This document shows, in pieces, positions 34,807 through 45,640 of a stretch of 64,000 bases of DNA. The stretch is from Euphorbia lathyris. Its lineage: Eukaryota > Streptophyta > Magnoliopsida > Malpighiales > Euphorbiaceae. The notes under the pieces were generated by a model that ran no database searches, was not told where the DNA came from, and saw only the letters and a program-made list of their open reading frames with translations. Made by a program: the position numbers and the translations under genes. How positions within the stretch are numbered: the first letter of the stretch is position 1; every line of letters starts with the position of its first letter. Where the stretch lies: positions 54,685,001 to 54,749,000 of the forward strand of contig NC_088916.1 of assembly GCF_963576675.1 (NCBI RefSeq). Reading direction: 5' to 3'.

Positions 34807-35257
34807 TAAAATAGTGGGACTTCTTATAATATACGTAGCTCCATATTACACGTGTCCAAATATGTATGGAAGGTCAAAAATTTGACATGGAGAATCGGGT
34901 GCTTCTAATAATTTACCCTTTTTACATCTGTTTTAACATTTTCACTAAAAATCTCCTTCCAAACTAGAAGAAATCGTTTTTTACACGTAAATAAAATAGA
35001 TAAGATAATGCATTCTTGATCATAATTGATGGATGTTTCAATCAAAAGATAAGATTAGACATTGAATGCATACAACTAAAAAAGGATGAAGGATATGTAA
35101 TGATGCTTATTTCCTTACAGTGGTTATGCTTATTGCGAACATATTCTTACCATTTGTGGTAGAAAGGAAGAATCAACGAGATGCTAAAACTGTATCCACT
35201 ACACATTGTATGCCATTTGGACAAATTCTATAGAATCAATCAACTCAATTTGTAATT
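34807..35257. other. AT-rich spacer between Gypsy and MULE, no gene seen
   Basis: No coding frame was found. The 18 bases at 34847-34864 are the exact reverse complement of 23547-23564 on the other side of the Gypsy, hinting that the pre-insertion site could fold back on itself. Confidence 0.5.
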
Positions 35258-36722
35258 GGGAAAATTATAAAATTGGATCAAATGGGATCCATTTACATAT
35301 TTAACCAATTTACTCAACCTACTATATCTAGACTATTTTTATATGACTTTCCCAAAATACTCTTACCCTTTCATTTTCCCCCTTCTCCTTTCCGATTACG
35401 TGAACCCGCTGCTCTTCCCTAAATGATTTCCAGACTTTTGATCTTCCTCTCTTCCTTTAAATTGCGCGAAATTTGCACAATTTCTCCACATCACAATGTA
35501 TTTCTCTTCTTCATCTCTTCATCTTTTGATTCTTCATCTTCCTAATCCTAGAAAACGAAGTCATGGTTCTTCATCTTCCTGCTTGTTCCTTGGTTTCTTT
35601 CTTCTTGTGACCATTGAAGAAATTGTTATTCTACGTTATTTTCATCATTTTTCCCGGTTTATCATATTGTTATTGTCGATTTTAAGTGTGAAAGGCGCGA
35701 AAAATATAAGTATCTACTATTTTCTCTGCGTTTTTTCAGAAAATCACTTCGCGTAGTCGATGATTTCGCGAAGATCTGTGATGAGAAATAACCTGAAATG
35801 TGGCAATCTACTTAGCGAATCGATTATTTCACGAAGTCTGCGAGTAGAAAAGTTCATGATTTCACTCGCAGACTTCGCGAAAGCATCGATTTGCTAAGTA
35901 AAATCATCATCTTCCCTGTACATTTATATTCGCATGATTCGCTAATCCTCATTTCGCTAAGCCAAATCGTTATTTTTTCTACATAACACGATTAATTTTT
36001 TCTGAATGTGGTTGAATACATAACATCTCTTTCTGGAAGGCGGTGTACTGGGGTGCAGAGGATATGACTTTCCTTCCTGTATAGGGAGACATTTCCCTCA
36101 AGATTGACACATTCACTTTAAAATGATTCGTTAGGAGAGATTATGTCAATCTTGGTGTGCACTATGGGAAACGTCCATCCCAAAAAGTATGGACTTCCAT
36201 TCATCATCCCAAAAAGTCTGGACTTCCAGTCTAAGGAGAACTTTCCGTCCAGATTCATCAGGTTCACTTTGAAGCAATTTTATTAGGAGTTTATTGTGAC
36301 AATCTTGTTGTAAATTTTAATAATGTTATGATTTTAATGTTGTTATTGTGACAATCTTGTTGTAAATTTTGATAATGTTATGATTTTAATGTTGTTATCG
36401 TGGCAATCTTGTTATAATTTTTGATAATGTTATGATTTTAATGTTAGAATATCTTGTTGTTTGACCTTTTTTTGTTATATATCACTTCGTGAATACTCTT
36501 AAAAACACGTCCAGATTTCGCATATGCGGATTAAAGTCATCAACTAAACCAAACATTAGCTTCGCATACATCGCGAAAGCATCGTTTCGCGAAGTCATAC
36601 GGGAGGGAGACGGCCGCGCCGTAAAATTACAAACATATTAATAGTCTAGATGTATAGTAAGTTGAGTAAATGAGTTAAATACGTAAATATGTCTCCCATT
36701 TCACCAATTTTGTAATTTTCCC
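35258..36722. mobile_element. MULE upstream of the UGT gene
   Basis: Its termini GGGAAAATTATAAAATTGG and CCAATTTTGTAATTTTCCC begin inverted repeats of about 100 bp. The flanks TTTGTAATT (35249-35257) and TTTGTAATA (36723-36731) match at eight of nine bases, fitting a Mutator-like 9-bp duplication. There is no transposase. It is the same family as 50348-51807. Inside are a long hairpin (35811-35898) and a decayed signal-peptide-like coding piece (about 35540-35620) shared with the other copy. Its right end lies 98 bp before the UGT start codon, so it forms most of that gene's near promoter. Confidence 0.85.
35811..35898. repeat. Long hairpin inside the MULE, copy 1
   Basis: The 35-base arms 35811-35845 and 35864-35898 pair at 31 of 35 positions around an 18-base loop. 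The arms begin CTTAGC and contain TTCACGAAGTCTGCGAGT. The same hairpin is kept in the MULE at 50348. Confidence 0.8.
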
Positions 36723-36762
36723 TTTGTAATATTCCATCAATCATAAAACCCAAATAAAGCCA

Positions 36763-36891
36763 ATGAATGAGTTTCTCAGTTTCAAAGAAAACATACCTTC
36801 AATCTCCTCTAATCCTAAATATGGAAACCACAAAGCCTCATATTTCAATCCTGCCAACACCAGGCTTGGGACACATCATCCCACTCCTTGA
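36763..36891 (+). other. Upstream ORF overlapping the UGT start
   Basis: If transcription starts upstream, the first ATG (36763) opens a 42-codon frame in a different register, which ends inside the UGT coding region. A second ATG (36767) is in frame with the UGT and would add 18 residues. Whether either is used depends on the unknown transcription start. Confidence 0.35.
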
Positions 36892-38311
36892 ATTTGCTAA
36901 AAAATTAGTAACTTACCATGGATTCCGAGTTAGCTTTCTCGCAATCACCACAAATGAATCCTCGGCAGCCAAAGAACAGCTTTTCCAATCCCCAATGTTT
37001 TCTCCTGGTCTCGACATTGTTCAACTTCCACCCGTCGATGTCTCTGCAATAATCAATGATGATATGCTTATTCTTACTCGCATCAGTCTCATCATACAAG
37101 AGAGTCTCAAGTGTTTGAAATCTCTACTAATTGAATTAGGAAAACCAAAAGCATTAGTAATTGATCTCTTCACAACTCAAGCTTTTGATGTCTGTGAAGA
37201 ATTATCGATTCCTGTTTACTCATTTTTCACTTCACCTATCGCTTTGCTTACCTTTTCTCTCTATCTTCCTACTCTGGATCGTGATTTGGAATCGGAGAGT
37301 CAATTTGTTGACCTCCCTGAACCGGTTACACCACCTGGCTGCACACCTGTTCGAATCGAGGATCTGATTGAGCCAATTAAGGATCGGAAAAACGATGAGA
37401 GTAAATGGTACTTACTTCATGTTAGCCGGTTGCCGTTGGCAGCCGGAATAGTTCTTAACTCCTGGGAGGATCTTGAACCGGTAGCACTCAAAGCTCTAAC
37501 AGAGAATTCATTCTACAAACAAATTCCTACTCCACCGGTTTATCCAATCGGACCGCTTATCAAAGAGGAAGAATCCCCAATTTTATCTGATTCAGAAACC
37601 CTAGCATGGCTGGATAAGCAACCACATGATTCCGTTCTCTATGTAGCACTCGGAAGCGGCGGTACCTTGACGGCGGAGCAATTCACCGAATTAGCCTGGG
37701 GACTAGAACTTAGTCAGCAGCGATTCTTGATGGTGGCGCGTAAGCCAATAGATGGGAGCGCGTCTGCTACATTTTTTAATGTAGGAAGTGATGTTAATGA
37801 TCCGATGGCTTATCTTCCTGAAGGATTTTTAGAGAGGACGGAAGGAAGGGGACTGGTAGTTCCGTCGTGGGCGCCGCAGATAGCAGTGCTAAAACATCCG
37901 GCGACGGGAGGTTTTCTTTCTCACTGCGGGTGGAATTCGGCGTTGGAGAGCTTAAGTTGTGGTGTGCCGATGATTGCGTGGCCGCTTTATGCGGAGCAGA
38001 GAATGAATGCCACTATATTGTCGGAGGAAGTTGGGGTGGCGATTAAGCCGGCGGTGGCGGAGGGGAAGAAAATAGTGGAACGTGGAGATATAGAGAGAGT
38101 AGTGAAGGTGGTTATGGAAGGTGAAGAAGGGAAGAAGATGAAAGAAAGGGCGGGAAAGCTGAAAGAAAGTGCGTCCAAAGCTTTGGATATTAATGGGCCT
38201 TCTTATGACTCTCTTGCTCGACTGGCCCAACAATGGAAAGCTGACGATTTCATTTTTACAAAATACACACAAATAAACTATAGTGGGGCGGATATGGCCC
38301 ACGAGAATTAA
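36821..38311 (+). CDS. UDP-glycosyltransferase, UGT72 family (hydroquinone glucosyltransferase-like)
   Basis: This intronless GT1 enzyme of 496 residues is the usual length for the family. It transfers a sugar from UDP-glucose to a small phenolic acceptor in the cytosol. The start at 36821 (METTKPHIS) was chosen because family members begin just before PHI; an in-frame ATG at 36767 would add 18 residues. The catalytic His is H18 (PTPGLGHIIPL) and its partner Asp is D115 (ALVIDLF). The PSPG sugar-donor box spans residues 350-393, from WAPQ to the final Gln, which favours UDP-glucose. HCGWNS is intact. The overall wording matches UGT72 enzymes such as arbutin synthase and anthocyanidin 3-O-glucosyltransferase 5. 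After D115 the family GTDAFD reads TTQAFD. The exact acceptor cannot be told. A MULE lies just upstream. The gene appears functional. Confidence 0.93.
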   Translation: METTKPHISILPTPGLGHIIPLLEFAKKLVTYHGFRVSFLAITTNESSAAKEQLFQSPMFSPGLDIVQLPPVDVSAIINDDMLILTRISLIIQESLKCLKSLLIELGKPKALVIDLFTTQAFDVCEELSIPVYSFFTSPIALLTFSLYLPTLDRDLESESQFVDLPEPVTPPGCTPVRIEDLIEPIKDRKNDESKWYLLHVSRLPLAAGIVLNSWEDLEPVALKALTENSFYKQIPTPPVYPIGPLIKEEESPILSDSETLAWLDKQPHDSVLYVALGSGGTLTAEQFTELAWGLELSQQRFLMVARKPIDGSASATFFNVGSDVNDPMAYLPEGFLERTEGRGLVVPSWAPQIAVLKHPATGGFLSHCGWNSALESLSCGVPMIAWPLYAEQRMNATILSEEVGVAIKPAVAEGKKIVERGDIERVVKVVMEGEEGKKMKERAGKLKESASKALDINGPSYDSLARLAQQWKADDFIFTKYTQINYSGADMAHEN

Positions 38312-38368
38312 TCAGAGATTAGTCGGTGATCAATCGGATTTGTATTTTTATATTTTCATTTATTAATC

Positions 38369-38374
38369 AATAAA
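38369..38374 (+). terminator. Polyadenylation signal of the UGT gene
   Basis: AATAAA lies 58 bases after the stop codon in an AT-rich stretch, a plausible near-upstream element for cleavage and polyadenylation. Confidence 0.5.
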
Positions 38375-38865
38375 TTTTTATATAAATTCAATAATTATTT
38401 AATATAGAAAACCACGTATATTTATAACATAGATTTTAAAAAGGTGCAAACATCAATATTTTAATAACAATATCATTGAAACAATTCAAAAGTGAATTAT
38501 AATAAAGCAAAAAACTAAATTCATAATAAAAAAAATACTTATGTTCATCGTTGCTTAAGCAGTTTAAGTAGCGTCGAGGCGGTCTAGACAGAGCGCATGT
38601 GGTTAAAAATCGCTTAGGGGTAAAAAAATGTCTAGAGGGATTAATTGGAAAAAATCGGGACGGATTCTCGATTTCGAACGCTTTAAACAGTCCAGGCCGC
38701 CTTCGTTTTGAATAATGTATAAAAGTAACTAAAACTTTGTTTTTATTATCCAATTAAAATCACTGTTAAGATTTTTCTACAAATTTTATGATTTGACCAT
38801 GAATTCTAGTCACAACAAAATCTAAAAGATGTGATGTTAATCTCACTAATATCACCTTAGCAATC
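38375..38865. other. Intergenic DNA, no gene seen
   Basis: AT-rich, apart from 38545-38705, which is GC-richer and looks like an old unclassified repeat. No coding frame is supported. Confidence 0.45.
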
Positions 38866-39930
38866 TGTTGGCCCAAAATAAATAAATTTTATTTTCATGT
38901 ATATAGAAAGCTTATATTTAATTTTAGGGTATAGTTTCCAATTTTTATAAATAAAAATAAGAAGAATAAAAAAATATATATATGCTAACCTCTAGCTCGG
39001 CGAGCTAGAGGTCAGTCCTCGCCCGGAGCCCGTTTCGGTCTACCCGACTTCTCCAAATGCACCCGAACACAACCACGAGCTAACCTACGAAGCCTAACCC
39101 ATACCCACACCTAGACCCAAGCCTTAAAAGTGTCTCTAACCACAAGGTAGTGGAGTGATGTGGCATGGAAGTTGGAGGAAGTTAGTGGTGGTTGGTGGAG
39201 GTTGAAGAAGTTAGTGAGGTGGCAAGTTAGTGGTCAAAATTAGAGAGAAAAATAAGGGTTGGTTGATAATTAATTATCCAAAATGCCCTTCCAAAAAACT
39301 ATAAATAGACCCTCTCACTCTCATAAAATCACACACTCAACACACCCAAAACCTCTTCCTGAGGTTCCTTCCAATGCTCTCTATTCTTAGTTCTTAGTTC
39401 TTGAGTTCTTCCTTTTTGTTCTTCATTTTTCTTAGCTTTAATTTCTTCTTTTAGCTTGTCTTTAGCTTTAATTCAAGTTCCAATAGTCTCTTTCGAAGTT
39501 TTTCAATTCAATCTAGCATTCCTAAGCCTTTAGTTTGCTTAATCCTTAGCTAGAATTCTGTTTTCAAATTAATTTTTCAGATTCTTCCAATTATTTTCAA
39601 AGCCTGATTTCGTCCATTTAAATTCATTTTTTGCTTTCAATCCCTTCAACAAAGTTGTTACTGACATCCTGAGGTTCAATCTAGTATATTTATTTTCCCA
39701 ATTCCGTGCTCAGAAACTATAGTTACAAGCCAATTTTTACAGCCCAAATTCTTTTAGCTAGTCTGTTCCCAGAATTTTCCAGATTCGTCCAGTTATTTTC
39801 AAAACTCAATTTCATCCATTTAGAGTCCGTTTTAGCCTTTGATCCCCTATAGAAGTTTGTTCCTGACCTCCCGAAGTTAAATTTAGCCTATTTACTCGTC
39901 CAATTCCGTGTTCTTAAGCACTCAAACGAT
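38866..39930 (+). repeat. 5' LTR of the LARD-like element (3' end missing)
   Basis: It is collinear with 43425-44507 at high identity until CACTCAAACGA, then diverges. It holds the palindrome CTCTAGCTCGGCGAGCTAGAG near 38990 and a TATA box at 39300. Confidence 0.82.
39300..39307 (+). promoter_or_regulatory. TATA box in the 5' LTR
   Basis: TATAAATA follows the GC-richer U3 and precedes a C/T-rich leader starting CTCTCACTCTC. The identical element is at 43878-43885 in the other LTR. It is the probable core promoter of the element. Confidence 0.6.
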
Positions 39931-40977
39931 CCCTTATAAAAGTTTTTGTAAATAGGTTAATTAACTAGCAAATATATTGTTATTTTTGCGTTCATAAAAA
40001 TTATATATATAATAAAAAAATCCACACGCCGCGTTACTAACCATACATGTTGTGTGAGACAAAAAAAAATAGAAAACAAAGCCAGTTTGAAGGTAGATAC
40101 GAGTACTTTCATTATTTCTTCTTTAACAAGGACAACCTTCAATTCTAGGTTCAAATTCGTAATTTTCAAATCCCAGTTTCTCAAATTCAGTTCAAAAGAT
40201 CAGTCAAATTCATATCTTCCAATAATTTTTTTTTCTCCAATTCTATTCTATATAATTGCCATCTGATGATTCAAATATCTTACTTAAGTCTAATACACGA
40301 TTCCTAATCATTGATTTTGATTAATTTTACTCATCTCATAATTTGCCATTGTCATCTTCTTCATTTGCTTCGAGCTCTAGCTCATAAACCGGAACACTCA
40401 ATTATTACCCTTTTCTAAATCGTATTTGCAATCGATTAGTTGATTCCAATTAAATAAAATACCCAGAACCAAGATTTTGGAAATTATTGATCTCAAAATC
40501 ATAATTTCCATCAAACAACTGTTCTGGTTAGCCTTTTTTTTCCAAAAGTGATTTCGGCCGCCATAAGCCACATTTTCCTTCAAAACCAATCTCAATCTCT
40601 TCATTGATATCCAAATTATAACTCTCAACTTTTATTTCACTCAAAAAGATTTCCTATAACCCCAATTTTCTCACTCGAAATCACCCCATTGTCATTTGAT
40701 TTGTCTTACATCAAATAACTTGTGTATTTCTTTTTCAATTAATTGGCAAAATGTCATTTGAACCCTTCAAATTTTAAAATGATTCCAACACGTCCAATTT
40801 CAACATCCAATCCAACAAAGTCCAATCTGGTTATTCTAGAAGTCCATTTATCTTGGATAAACATTAGGTGTTGTTATATCAAGCCACCAATTCCCACCCC
40901 TAGCCACATGAAATGACCAAACTACTCTTATTGGTTTTGGTCTTTGGAATTTTTTTTTTCTCTCTACGAAACATGGG

Positions 40978-41072
40978 CGTGTGGCTATCGCATGCCTCAC
41001 CATGTGGTGAGGCGTGATAGTCACATGCCTCACCATGTGGTGAGGCGTGATGTTCACATGCCCCACCACGTG
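40978..41072. repeat. Array of 20-bp palindromes, cluster 1
   Basis: The unit GCCTCACCATGTGGTGAGGC, a perfect palindrome except for the middle bases, occurs at 40994 and 41027. A half copy GCCCCACCACGTG is at 41060. The 13-base spacers read GTGATAGTCACAT or GTGATGTTCACAT. The period is exactly 33 bp. Confidence 0.85.
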
Positions 41073-41647
41073 ATATTTTTTTTTTCAATTTTAGATTTTA
41101 ATTATTATTATTCTAAAAAATTATAAAAATTATAATTATTCTAAAAAATTCTAAATATTATAATTATTAACATTATAATTTGAATTATAATTATTAACAT
41201 TATAATTAAATAATGTGAGGCGTGATGTTCACATTCCCACGTGTGATTTTTTTTTCCAATTTTACATTTTAATTATTATTATTCTAAACAATTATAATTA
41301 TTCTAAAAAATTCTAAATATTATAATTATTAACATTATAATTTGAATTATAATTATTAACATTATAATTAAATAATATACATTAAGTATCAAACGTGTGT
41401 TAAAATGTGTTAAAAACAATAAGTTCTAAAGAATTCTAAATATTAACAAATTACAACAAGCCAATTCGTCCGGTTCCATTCCTCAATAAATCGATGTGTG
41501 ATAGATTTAAGAAAGACTGTTCACATGCTCACGTGTGAATTTATTTTTCCAATTTTACATTTTAATTATTATTATTCCATGGAACCGGACGAATTGACTT
41601 GTTGTAATTTTTTAATATTTAGAATTGTTTAGAACTTATTGTTTTTA

Positions 41648-42430
41648 GGGTTAAGGTGCAAAAATACCCCTAACGTTTTGAGCCAGGAGCAATTTTACCC
41701 CTAACGTCTAAAATGGTACAATTTTATCTCTAATGTTGGAAGCCAAGAGCAATTGTACCCCTAATATTGATAAATTTGGTCAATTTGAGAAATAATTCAT
41801 CAAACTATTTTCTCGGTCATGAATCTTGTCATCTACACTTCACACATGCGTTATTTTATCAGTAACAAATCACAAACATATGTTGGGATATGAAAAAATA
41901 AAAGAAAAAAATATTAAAAATATACTGTCTTTTGTACGAATTAAAGTAAAAAATTTAAAAAATTCACCGAATTTATAAATATTAATCTCCAAATAATATT
42001 TACAATTTGTTAGAATAATTATAGTATTTATAATTATTTAGAATAATAATAATTAAAATGTAAAATTAGAAAAAAAAATTATCCCTAATGTTGGAAGCCA
42101 AGAGCAATTTTACCCTTAACGTTGATAAATTGGGTCAATTTGAGAAATAATTCATCAAACTATTTTCTCGTTCATGAATCTTGTCATCTACACTTCACAC
42201 ATACGTTATTTTATCAGTAACAAATCACAAACATATGTTGGGATGTGAAAGAAATAAGAAAAAATATTAAAAATATACTGTCTTTTGTACGAATTAGAGT
42301 AAAAAATTTAAAAAATTCACCGAATTTATAAATATTAATCTCAAAATAATATTTACAATTTGTTAGAATAATTATAGTATTTATAATTGTTTAGAATAAT
42401 AATAATTAAAATGTAAAATTAGAAAAAAAA
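41648..42430. mobile_element. Partial MULE, internally duplicated, inside the LARD-like element
   Basis: The left end GGGTTAAGGTGCAAAAATA matches the TIR of the complete element at 61848. The right terminus is missing. The segment from GTTGGAAGCCAAGAGCAAT onward is present twice in tandem (about 41730-42060 and 42090-42430), followed in both by the same AT-rich tail. Confidence 0.7.
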
Positions 42431-42454
42431 ATCACGTAGGCATGTGAAGAATAT

Positions 42455-42649
42455 GCCTCCACCCCAGGTGGGGCATATGAACATCACGCTCCACCATAGG
42501 TGGAGGCATATGAACAATATGCCTCTACCATAGGTGGGGCGTATGAACATCACGCCCCACCATAGGTGGAGACATATGAATATGCCTCCACCTATGGTGG
42601 GGCGTGATGTTCATACGCCCCACCTGTGGTGGAGGCATATTCTTTACAT
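42455..42649. repeat. Array of 20-bp palindromes, cluster 2
   Basis: Six units of the GCCTCCACC-xx-GGTGGGGC type start at 42455, 42488, 42521, 42554, 42584 and 42617, with 13-base spacers (one of 10). Spacers on the left (GTATGAACATCAC) are reverse complements of one on the right (GTGATGTTCATAC), so the whole cluster also folds on itself. Confidence 0.85.
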
Positions 42650-43424
42650 GTCCCGACACTGAAAATTTGATTTTTAAAAAATCGTTCGATTTTACTTATA
42701 ACAATCGTAAATAAAACATAATTTTTGAACAAAATTATGTATCATTAGTCATTTCCTATGTTTTTTCTTTACAAAATTAGTCCGGATTAGATTTTAGAGA
42801 GTTTTGTGTTTTTGAGAGGATTTGAAATTTTGAGAAGATGAGTGAATTTGTTGAAAGGGCAATTTCGTCTTTTCACGAGACTAGAGGTGGGAAATGGTGG
42901 CTAGGTTTAGTAATCCACTAAACATTACCCACTCCACATTACAAGTTATTCTCTTGTTACAAACCATTTCCATATCATTTTCAGAAGCAATCCCTGATTC
43001 TAAAGTATCAATTATCTCAGAACCAAGCTTTTGGTATTTATTTGATCTCAAATCAAATTTAATCTCATCAAACAACTGTTTTGAACAACTATTTTCTTAA
43101 ATTTATTCTGACCACTAAGACCATTCATCGGTCACGAGGTCAAGTTTGTTATTATTTATTATTTTTGCACAATTATCTCGGTTAATTTCGTCGTACATAT
43201 TGCTTTGTTTTTTTCGTTTAAATTACGTTTTCAAATTTTCCTGCTTTATTTCTCACATTTTCACAAAAAAAAAAATCTGTGAGCTCAAACGAGGCTCTTA
43301 TAAAAAAAACAAAAAAAAAAAGAAAGAAAAAGAAAAAAAAAATTGGTTCAAAAAAATCCTAAATACATTCTTTTGTGTACAAATTTTCAATCCTAGTCAA
43401 TTTATACACAAAAGAGGGGACAAT

Positions 43425-44507
43425 TGTTGGCCCAAAATAAATAAATTTTATTTTCATGTATATAGAAAGCTTATATTTAATTTTAGGGTATAGTTTCCAA
43501 TTTTTATAAATAAAAATAAGAAGAATAAAAAATATATATATGCTAACCTCTAGCTCGGCGAGCTTGAAGTCAGCTCGGCGAGCTAGAGGTCAGTCCTCGT
43601 CCGGAGCCCGTTTCGGTCTACCCGACTTCTCCAAATGCACCCGAACACAACCACGAGCTAACCTACGAAGCCTAGCCCATGCCCACACCTAGACCCAAGC
43701 CTTAAAAGTGTCTCTAACCACAAGGTAGTGGGGTGATGTGGCATGGAAGTTGGAGGAAGTTAGTGGTGGTTGGTGGAGGTTGAAAAAGTTAGTGAGGTTG
43801 CAAGTTAGTGGTCAAAATTAGAGAGAAAAATAAAGGTTGGTTGATAATTAATTACCCAAAATGCCCTTCCAAAAAACTATAAATAGACCCTCTCACTCTC
43901 ATAAAATCACACACTCAACACACCCAAAACCTCTTCCTAAGGTTCCTTCCAATGCTTTCTATTCTTAGTTCTTAGTTCTTGAGTTCTTCCTTTTTGTTCT
44001 TCATTTTTCTTAGCTTTAATTTCTTCTTTTAGCTTGCCTTTAGCTTTAATTCAAGTTCCAATAGCCTCTTTCGAAGTTTTTCAATTCAATCTAGCATTCC
44101 TAAGCCTTTAGTTTGCTCAATCCTTAGCTAGAATTCTGTTTTCAAATTAATTTTCCAGATTCGTCCAATTATTTTCAAAGTCCGATTTCGTCCATTTAAA
44201 TTCATTTTTTGCTTTCAATACCTTCAACAAAGTTGTTCTTGACGTCCTGAGGTTCAATATAGTATATTTATTTTCCCAATTCCGTGCTCAGAAACTATAG
44301 TTACAAGCCAATCTTTACAGCCCAAATTCTTTTAGCTAGTCTGTTCCAGAATTTTCCAGATTCGTCCAGTTGTTTTCAAAACTCAATTTGATCCATTTAG
44401 AGTCCGTTTTAGCCTTCGATCCCTTATAGAAGTTTGTTCCTGATCTCCCGAAGTTAAATTTAGCCTATTTACTCGTCCAATTCCATGTTCTTAAGCACTC
44501 AAACGAG
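43425..44507 (+). repeat. 3' LTR of the LARD-like element (part aligned to the 5' LTR)
   Basis: It matches 38866-39930. It has an extra 22-bp tandem duplication of the AGCTCGGCGAGCT region at about 43552-43590. The remaining LTR probably extends to about 45010, including AACGGCGCTAGAGACCC near 44963. The short plus-strand frames at 44540-44782 lie in this tail and show no known domain. Confidence 0.8.
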
Positions 44508-45433
44508 CCCACCGAAGTCAAAGGTTAAATCTGCCCCATTTGCCTACCACACGTTTTGATATTGCCAAGATCGCATACCATACGGGCCCAACCGACCACG
44601 GTGCTCCGAGGACTTCAAGCCGACGTCAAAGTTCAAGGTCCAGCCGAGATAGCTATTATGGCTCCGAGTTTGTCGTTGAATTTCAATTTTATTTTAATTG
44701 CATTTCAATTCCTTGTATTGATTTTTTTTTTCCAATTCAATTGATTGTCTATATGTTTAGTATAGAAATTTTTCAACTGTAATTCATTTTCAATTGCATG
44801 CTTTTTGAACATATGTATTTAAACCTTGATCAAATCAATAAAATACCAATTTTTTCACCAAATCTCGTGTCAATTTCGCACTTTTAATTTCTTTATTTTA
44901 TCCGTCTTCAATTTATACGTTTAGCTTAAATAAAAATAATTAATCTAGCAAAGTTTTTATAACGGCGCTAGAGACCCAAGAGGGACTTTTTCATTCCTTG
45001 CGTCCCTCGCCAATCGCTTCGATTAGAATTCACGTTTTCGGCGCACAATTTCACAAACTTAACCGTCTTTCATAATTGAGAAATAACTTCTCTGGCACAT
45101 CCGCACCCTAACCACACGTGACAAGGTTGAAATTAGCATATTATCAAAACAGTCCAAGATTTCAATTTACCAATTAAGAAGTTTTTGTTGTTGATATAAT
45201 ATAATATTAGTGGAGCTCATATTGTAAGATGTTTTTGTCGTTGCTTTTTTTAATTTCCCAACAAAAATTAGAATTTGGTAATTACGTTATAAATTTGTTT
45301 TAAAAAAACTATAATTTATACCAATTAAGATGGATTTGAATAGTTAATCGTTTAACTAGATATTAAGTTTGAATTCTAATGTACGTATAAGTTTTAACTT
45401 TGAGATCGTTAACGGTTAAAATTAAATATCGGG

Positions 45434-45640
45434 TTGGTTCTCTTTCTTATAACTCATTTTTATTATTTTATATTGGACAAAAATGAATAAAATTATATAA
45501 TATGACCGTTCGTCTGAAGTATCGAATGGAGAAACAGTTAGAGAATTATAAGAGGAAGAGAAATTGAAAGTAGCTGGAATAGAAGGTAGCAAGTAAAAAC
45601 GTACACAATTCTAAAAGAATGAGTTATGAGATGTATTTAT
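45434..45640 (+). repeat. Direct repeat R1, copy 1 (with 50142-50345)
   Basis: About 200 bp, from TTGGTTCTCTTT to AAAAGAATGAGTT, recur at 50142-50345 with roughly 90% identity. Together with repeat R2 it marks an old tandem duplication of this region. Confidence 0.75.

Larger units (their letters stand above)
38866..45010 (+). mobile_element. Coding-less LTR retrotransposon (LARD-like)
   Basis: Two direct repeats of over 1 kb begin TGTTGGCCCAAAATAAATAAA at 38866 and 43425. The purine-rich tract AAAAGAGGGGACAA just before the second copy is what precedes a 3' LTR, so orientation is plus. The internal 3.5 kb codes for nothing recognisable and is partly built of palindromic arrays and a partial MULE. 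The left LTR loses similarity at 39930. The right one continues unbroken to about 45010, so the left copy has probably lost its last about 500 bp together with the primer site. The right end is an estimate; no clean target duplication was found. Confidence 0.7.

Noticed and set aside
36767..36820. Longer N-terminus for the UGT
   Set aside because: The 18 extra residues have no counterpart in the family, whose members start just before the PHI motif; kept as an alternative only.
42455..42649. Palindromes with regular spacers resembling a CRISPR array
   Set aside because: The window is plant nuclear DNA, the spacers are related to each other and there are no cas genes; kept as a repeat array only.
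43264..43345. Purine-rich A/G tract
   Set aside because: Low-complexity sequence near the 3' LTR; the actual polypurine tract is the AGAGGGGACAA directly before 43425.
45009..45015. CAATC near 45011 as the right target duplication of the LARD (left flank CAATC, 38861-38865)
   Set aside because: The bases before it do not form a CA end, so the match is probably chance.
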